NCBI GenBank assembly: GCA_017987055.1
Contig: JAGNUJ010000027.1
Coordinates: 1 to 16,949 of the forward strand
From: Giesbergeria sp.
Lineage (GTDB): Bacteria > Pseudomonadota > Gammaproteobacteria > Burkholderiales > Burkholderiaceae_C
Reading direction: 5' to 3'
DNA: 16,949 nucleotides
Part shown: piece by piece, positions 14,646-16,949 of the stretch
Position numbering within the stretch: the stretch's first letter is position 1
Layout of the letters: every line of letters begins with the position of its first letter
Notes under the pieces: generated by a model
The model's database searches: none
Seen by the model: the letters and a program-made list of their open reading frames with translations, nothing else
What the model was told of the DNA's origin: nothing
Made by a program: the position numbers and the translations under genes

Positions 14646-15977
14646 TCAGTTGACGGCGTTTATCGGCACTTTGGCAACTGACGCATTGCCTGCTGTGGTG
14701 CCGCTGATAACCGCGCCTTCCAATGTGGCTGGATACGGGCCGGCGATGTAGTCGCCGCAAGCCCATAAACCATGTGCCAAGTGCGCGCCGGGGCGCTGCA
14801 AGCCGGGGGTGCAGGCAAAGGTGGCGCGCTTGTCCACCAAGGTTTGCAGGGCGTACAGGTCGGACAAGCCCAGTTCCTGCTGGGCTTGTTGCAGCACCTG
14901 TGCCTCCAGCGTGGCGCGGTCGCCGCAGCTGGTGCTGACGACAAACGCCAGCAATCCAGCATTGCCCCCCAACTGACCCCGGTCAAAGACAAATTGCGCT
15001 GGGTGCTCGGCGGTGCTGCGCAGTGCCACCATCGGGCGCGGCAGCAAGGCACCGTTGGGGGGAGGTGTGCCTTGCAAATAGACGGTGGTGATAGCCTCAA
15101 AGCGCAGCGCCTGCGCGCAGGCCGCCCAGTCGCACAGCGGCACTGCCATGTCATAGGGGGCGGTTTGCGCCGCTTGCGAGACCAAGCGCGCCGCTTCGGT
15201 GCTGGTGGTGGCCAAAATGACCGCATCAAACGCCATGCCGGCGACCTTCCAGCCGCCGTGGGGGTTGGCCACTAGCGTTTGCACGCGCGAGCCGGTGCGC
15301 ACAATGGCGCCGTTGCCGCGCAGCCAGCGCGCCGCCGCTTGCGGAAAAACTTCGCCCAAATCGACGCGCGGCAGTAGCAAATTGGAGCCGCCCGGGCCGC
15401 TGAACAGGCTGTCTTGCAGCACGCGCAAAAACACCTGGCCGCTGGCCTCGTGCGCCGGGGTGTTGAGGGCGGCGATGCACAGCGGGTCGATAAATTCTTG
15501 CAGCAGCCGAGGCGGCAGGCCGGCGCACAGATCGGTCACTGAGGCCAACGGCGCGCAGCGAAAGCGCTTGATGCGCCAGAGCGTTGCCACACGCAGCAGC
15601 GCCAAGCGTTCGCGCCACGACCAGCTGCGCGCGCCGGCAATGCCCAGCACGGCGTCCCACGGCGGCGCGCGGCGGGGCCATTGCAGGCCGCTGTTGTCCG
15701 CAAAACGCAGCGTCAGCGGCAGGCGCAGCAGGGCTTTTTCGGGATCGACGCCGACCAAGCGCATCAGGCGCAGCGATTCGGCATAGGCACCAATCAAAAT
15801 GTGCTGGCCGTTGTCCAGCAGCATCGGCGTGCCATGAAGGTCTTTGCTGACCACCGCTCTGGCGCGTCCGCCGACGGTGCGGGCGGCTTCAAATACGCTG
15901 GCGTAGTGGCCGGCTTGCACCACGGCCATAGCGGCCGCCATGCCTGCCCAGCCGCCGCCGATGATGGCAATTTTCAT
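14646..15977 (-). CDS. hpnE: Hydroxysqualene dehydroxylase
   Basis: The product is 443 residues, an FAD-dependent amine-oxidase-fold protein. It reduces hydroxysqualene to squalene, the third step of the HpnCDE route from farnesyl diphosphate. The dinucleotide-binding motif IIGGGWAGMAAA is at residues 5-16, followed by VFEAARTVGGRARAV, the typical GGRA block of this superfamily. NGQHILIGAYAESLRLM and a C-terminal WACGDYIAGPYPATLEGAVISG, the second FAD contact, match HpnE and phytoene-desaturase relatives. Assignment to HpnE rather than a carotenoid desaturase rests on the adjacent hpnD. It starts 84 bases after hpnD, with a repeat copy between them. No clear ribosome site precedes the ATG. 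Confidence 0.9.
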   Translation of the reverse strand: MKIAIIGGGWAGMAAAMAVVQAGHYASVFEAARTVGGRARAVVSKDLHGTPMLLDNGQHILIGAYAESLRLMRLVGVDPEKALLRLPLTLRFADNSGLQWPRRAPPWDAVLGIAGARSWSWRERLALLRVATLWRIKRFRCAPLASVTDLCAGLPPRLLQEFIDPLCIAALNTPAHEASGQVFLRVLQDSLFSGPGGSNLLLPRVDLGEVFPQAAARWLRGNGAIVRTGSRVQTLVANPHGGWKVAGMAFDAVILATTSTEAARLVSQAAQTAPYDMAVPLCDWAACAQALRFEAITTVYLQGTPPPNGALLPRPMVALRSTAEHPAQFVFDRGQLGGNAGLLAFVVSTSCGDRATLEAQVLQQAQQELGLSDLYALQTLVDKRATFACTPGLQRPGAHLAHGLWACGDYIAGPYPATLEGAVISGTTAGNASVAKVPINAVN

Positions 15978-15994
15978 AACGCTAAATTAGTAGT

Positions 15995-16048
15995 CAAAAG
16001 TGCCTCTAGCCCTTTAAATACAAGCGCTAGCAGCTATCAATTTAGGAG
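15995..16048 (+). repeat. Dispersed intergenic repeat, copy 5
   Basis: The core at 16004-16037 reads CTCTAGCCC, TTTAAATACAA, GCGCTAGCAGCTAT, flanked by CAAAAGTGC on the left and CAATTTAGGAG on the right. It fills most of the gap between hpnD and hpnE, beginning 17 bases before the hpnE start and ending 14 bases after the hpnD stop. Confidence 0.92.
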
Positions 16049-16061
16049 TTTTATCGTCGTA

Positions 16062-16901
16062 TTACATGCGCCCCAGCGCTTGCATCTTCCACGCCAGCCA
16101 GAACTTGCGCAGCGGCGTCAGGCTCACGCGCTGGTGCAGCACTTGAAAGTTGTCACGCTCAATCTCCGTCAGTAGCGTGCGGTAGATGCTGGCCATCATC
16201 AGGCCGGGCTTTTGGGCGCGCCGGTCCGCTGCGGGCAGCAGGGCCAGCGCCTCGTCGTACAAACGGTGCGCGCGCTCGGCCTGAAAACGCATCAGCGCGG
16301 TAAAGCGCTCCGAGTATTCGCGCTTCAAAATTTCGTGCGCCTTGACGTCAAACTGCTGCAATTCGTTGACCGGCAGGTAAATTCGCCCGCGCAGCGCGTC
16401 TTCGCCGACGTCACGCAAGATGTTGGTCAACTGCAAAGCTTGGCCTAGGCTGTGGGCGTATTTGGTCGTGGCGGGGTCGGTTTGGCCAAAAATTTGCGCC
16501 GCTACTTCGCCCACGATGCCAGCGACCAAGTGGCAGTAACGCTGCAGCGCTGGGTAGTCGAGGTAGCGCGTTTGGTCCAAATCCATCTGGCAGCCCTCAA
16601 TCACGGCGAGCAGGTGGCGCGGCTCAATGTGGTAGGTGCTGGTGTGCGGCATCAGCGCGTGCATCACCGGGTGTGTTGGGTTACCGCTGAACGATTGGTG
16701 AACCTCTTTTTGCCACCAAGCCAATTTGGTGCGAGCGACGCTATCGTCGGATGTTTCATCGACAACGTCGTCAATTTCACGGCAAAAAGCATAAAACGCC
16801 GTGATCGCCGCACGCCGGGGCGTGGGCAAAAAAAGAAAGGCGTAATAAAAACTGCTGCCCGATGCGGCGGCTTTTTGCTGGACGTACTGCTGCGGATTCA
16901 T
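16062..16901 (-). CDS. hpnD: Presqualene diphosphate synthase
   Basis: The product is 279 residues, a trans-isoprenyl diphosphate (squalene/phytoene) synthase-fold enzyme that joins two farnesyl diphosphates into presqualene diphosphate. The substrate-entry block GSSFYYAFLFLPTPRRAAI precedes the first Asp-rich motif, REIDDVVDE (Asp44, Asp45, Asp48); the second is LRDVGEDALRGRIYLP (Asp164, Asp168). The block PGLMMASIYRTLLTEIE near the C-terminus is also typical. HpnC is a paralogue; the N-terminal and second Asp-rich blocks, and the position between a probable hpnC end and hpnE, favour HpnD. The ATG overlaps the stop of the preceding gene (ATGA), so translation is probably coupled. Confidence 0.9.
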   Translation of the reverse strand: MNPQQYVQQKAAASGSSFYYAFLFLPTPRRAAITAFYAFCREIDDVVDETSDDSVARTKLAWWQKEVHQSFSGNPTHPVMHALMPHTSTYHIEPRHLLAVIEGCQMDLDQTRYLDYPALQRYCHLVAGIVGEVAAQIFGQTDPATTKYAHSLGQALQLTNILRDVGEDALRGRIYLPVNELQQFDVKAHEILKREYSERFTALMRFQAERAHRLYDEALALLPAADRRAQKPGLMMASIYRTLLTEIERDNFQVLHQRVSLTPLRKFWLAWKMQALGRM

Positions 16902-16949
16902 GGGCGCGATTGTCCCACGGCGGGTAGGTCGTCTGAGGCGTTAGTGCCG
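16898..16949 (-). CDS. C-terminal end of the gene before hpnD, probably hpnC
   Basis: Sixteen codons in frame on the minus strand run from the window edge to a TGA that overlaps the hpnD ATG in the four-base ATGA arrangement. The visible end (GTNASDDLPAVGQSRP) is too short and too unconserved to identify by itself. Because hpnC normally stands directly before hpnD, this is most likely the tail of hpnC, which makes hydroxysqualene from presqualene diphosphate. Inference from position only. Confidence 0.5.
   Translation of the reverse strand, partial: GTNASDDLPAVGQSRP

Noticed and set aside
12746..16048. Copies 4 and 5 of the repeat as ends of a mobile island carrying tmm and hpnE
   Set aside because: They are in direct orientation, but three further copies lie elsewhere in the window next to ordinary genes, and copy 5 sits inside the hpn cluster; no integrase or transposase is present.

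Overview
The window looks like a chromosomal segment of a betaproteobacterium, most likely a member of the Burkholderiales family Comamonadaceae. The support is protein-level resemblance of RsuA, HemH, the Lon-like protease and HpnD/HpnE to betaproteobacterial families, the high-GC codon bias, and a CTCTAGCCC/GCGCTAG intergenic repeat of a kind I associate with that family. It begins inside the 3' end of a 5S rRNA gene, so an rRNA operon lies just to the left.

Layout: 1-118, end of 5S rRNA and its terminator. 172-1367, rsuA converging on hslR. 1368-1711, non-coding with one repeat copy. 1712-6542, a minus-strand run read in the order DksA/TraR-type zinc-finger protein, DUF1566 lipoprotein-like secreted protein, hemH (ferrochelatase), LonH/YcbZ-like protease. 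6682-9149, a plus-strand operon of PepSY protein, OmpR-type response regulator and histidine kinase. 9226-11980, minus strand, a small DUF2946 membrane protein followed by an OprC/NosA-type TonB-dependent copper receptor. 12038-12742, plus strand, YigB-like HAD phosphatase. 12802-14244, minus strand, a trimethylamine monooxygenase (tmm) behind a 400-base, hairpin-rich leader. 14646-16949, minus strand, the squalene/hopanoid genes hpnE, hpnD and the last codons of the gene before hpnD (probably hpnC).

Functional themes are RNA modification and ribosome quality control (RsuA, Hsp15), haem synthesis, envelope two-component signalling, copper uptake across the outer membrane, methylamine oxidation, and conversion of farnesyl diphosphate to squalene.

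The two things I would look at again are (1) the tmm leader, which carries at least six hairpins, one of which has the form of an intrinsic terminator facing tmm, so tmm may be controlled by attenuation or a riboswitch; and (2) five copies of a short intergenic element with a 34-base core (constant 11-base spacer), four of which sit directly after the stop codon of a minus-strand gene and two of which supply or touch the stop codon itself. No CRISPR array, insertion sequence, tRNA or prophage gene was seen.
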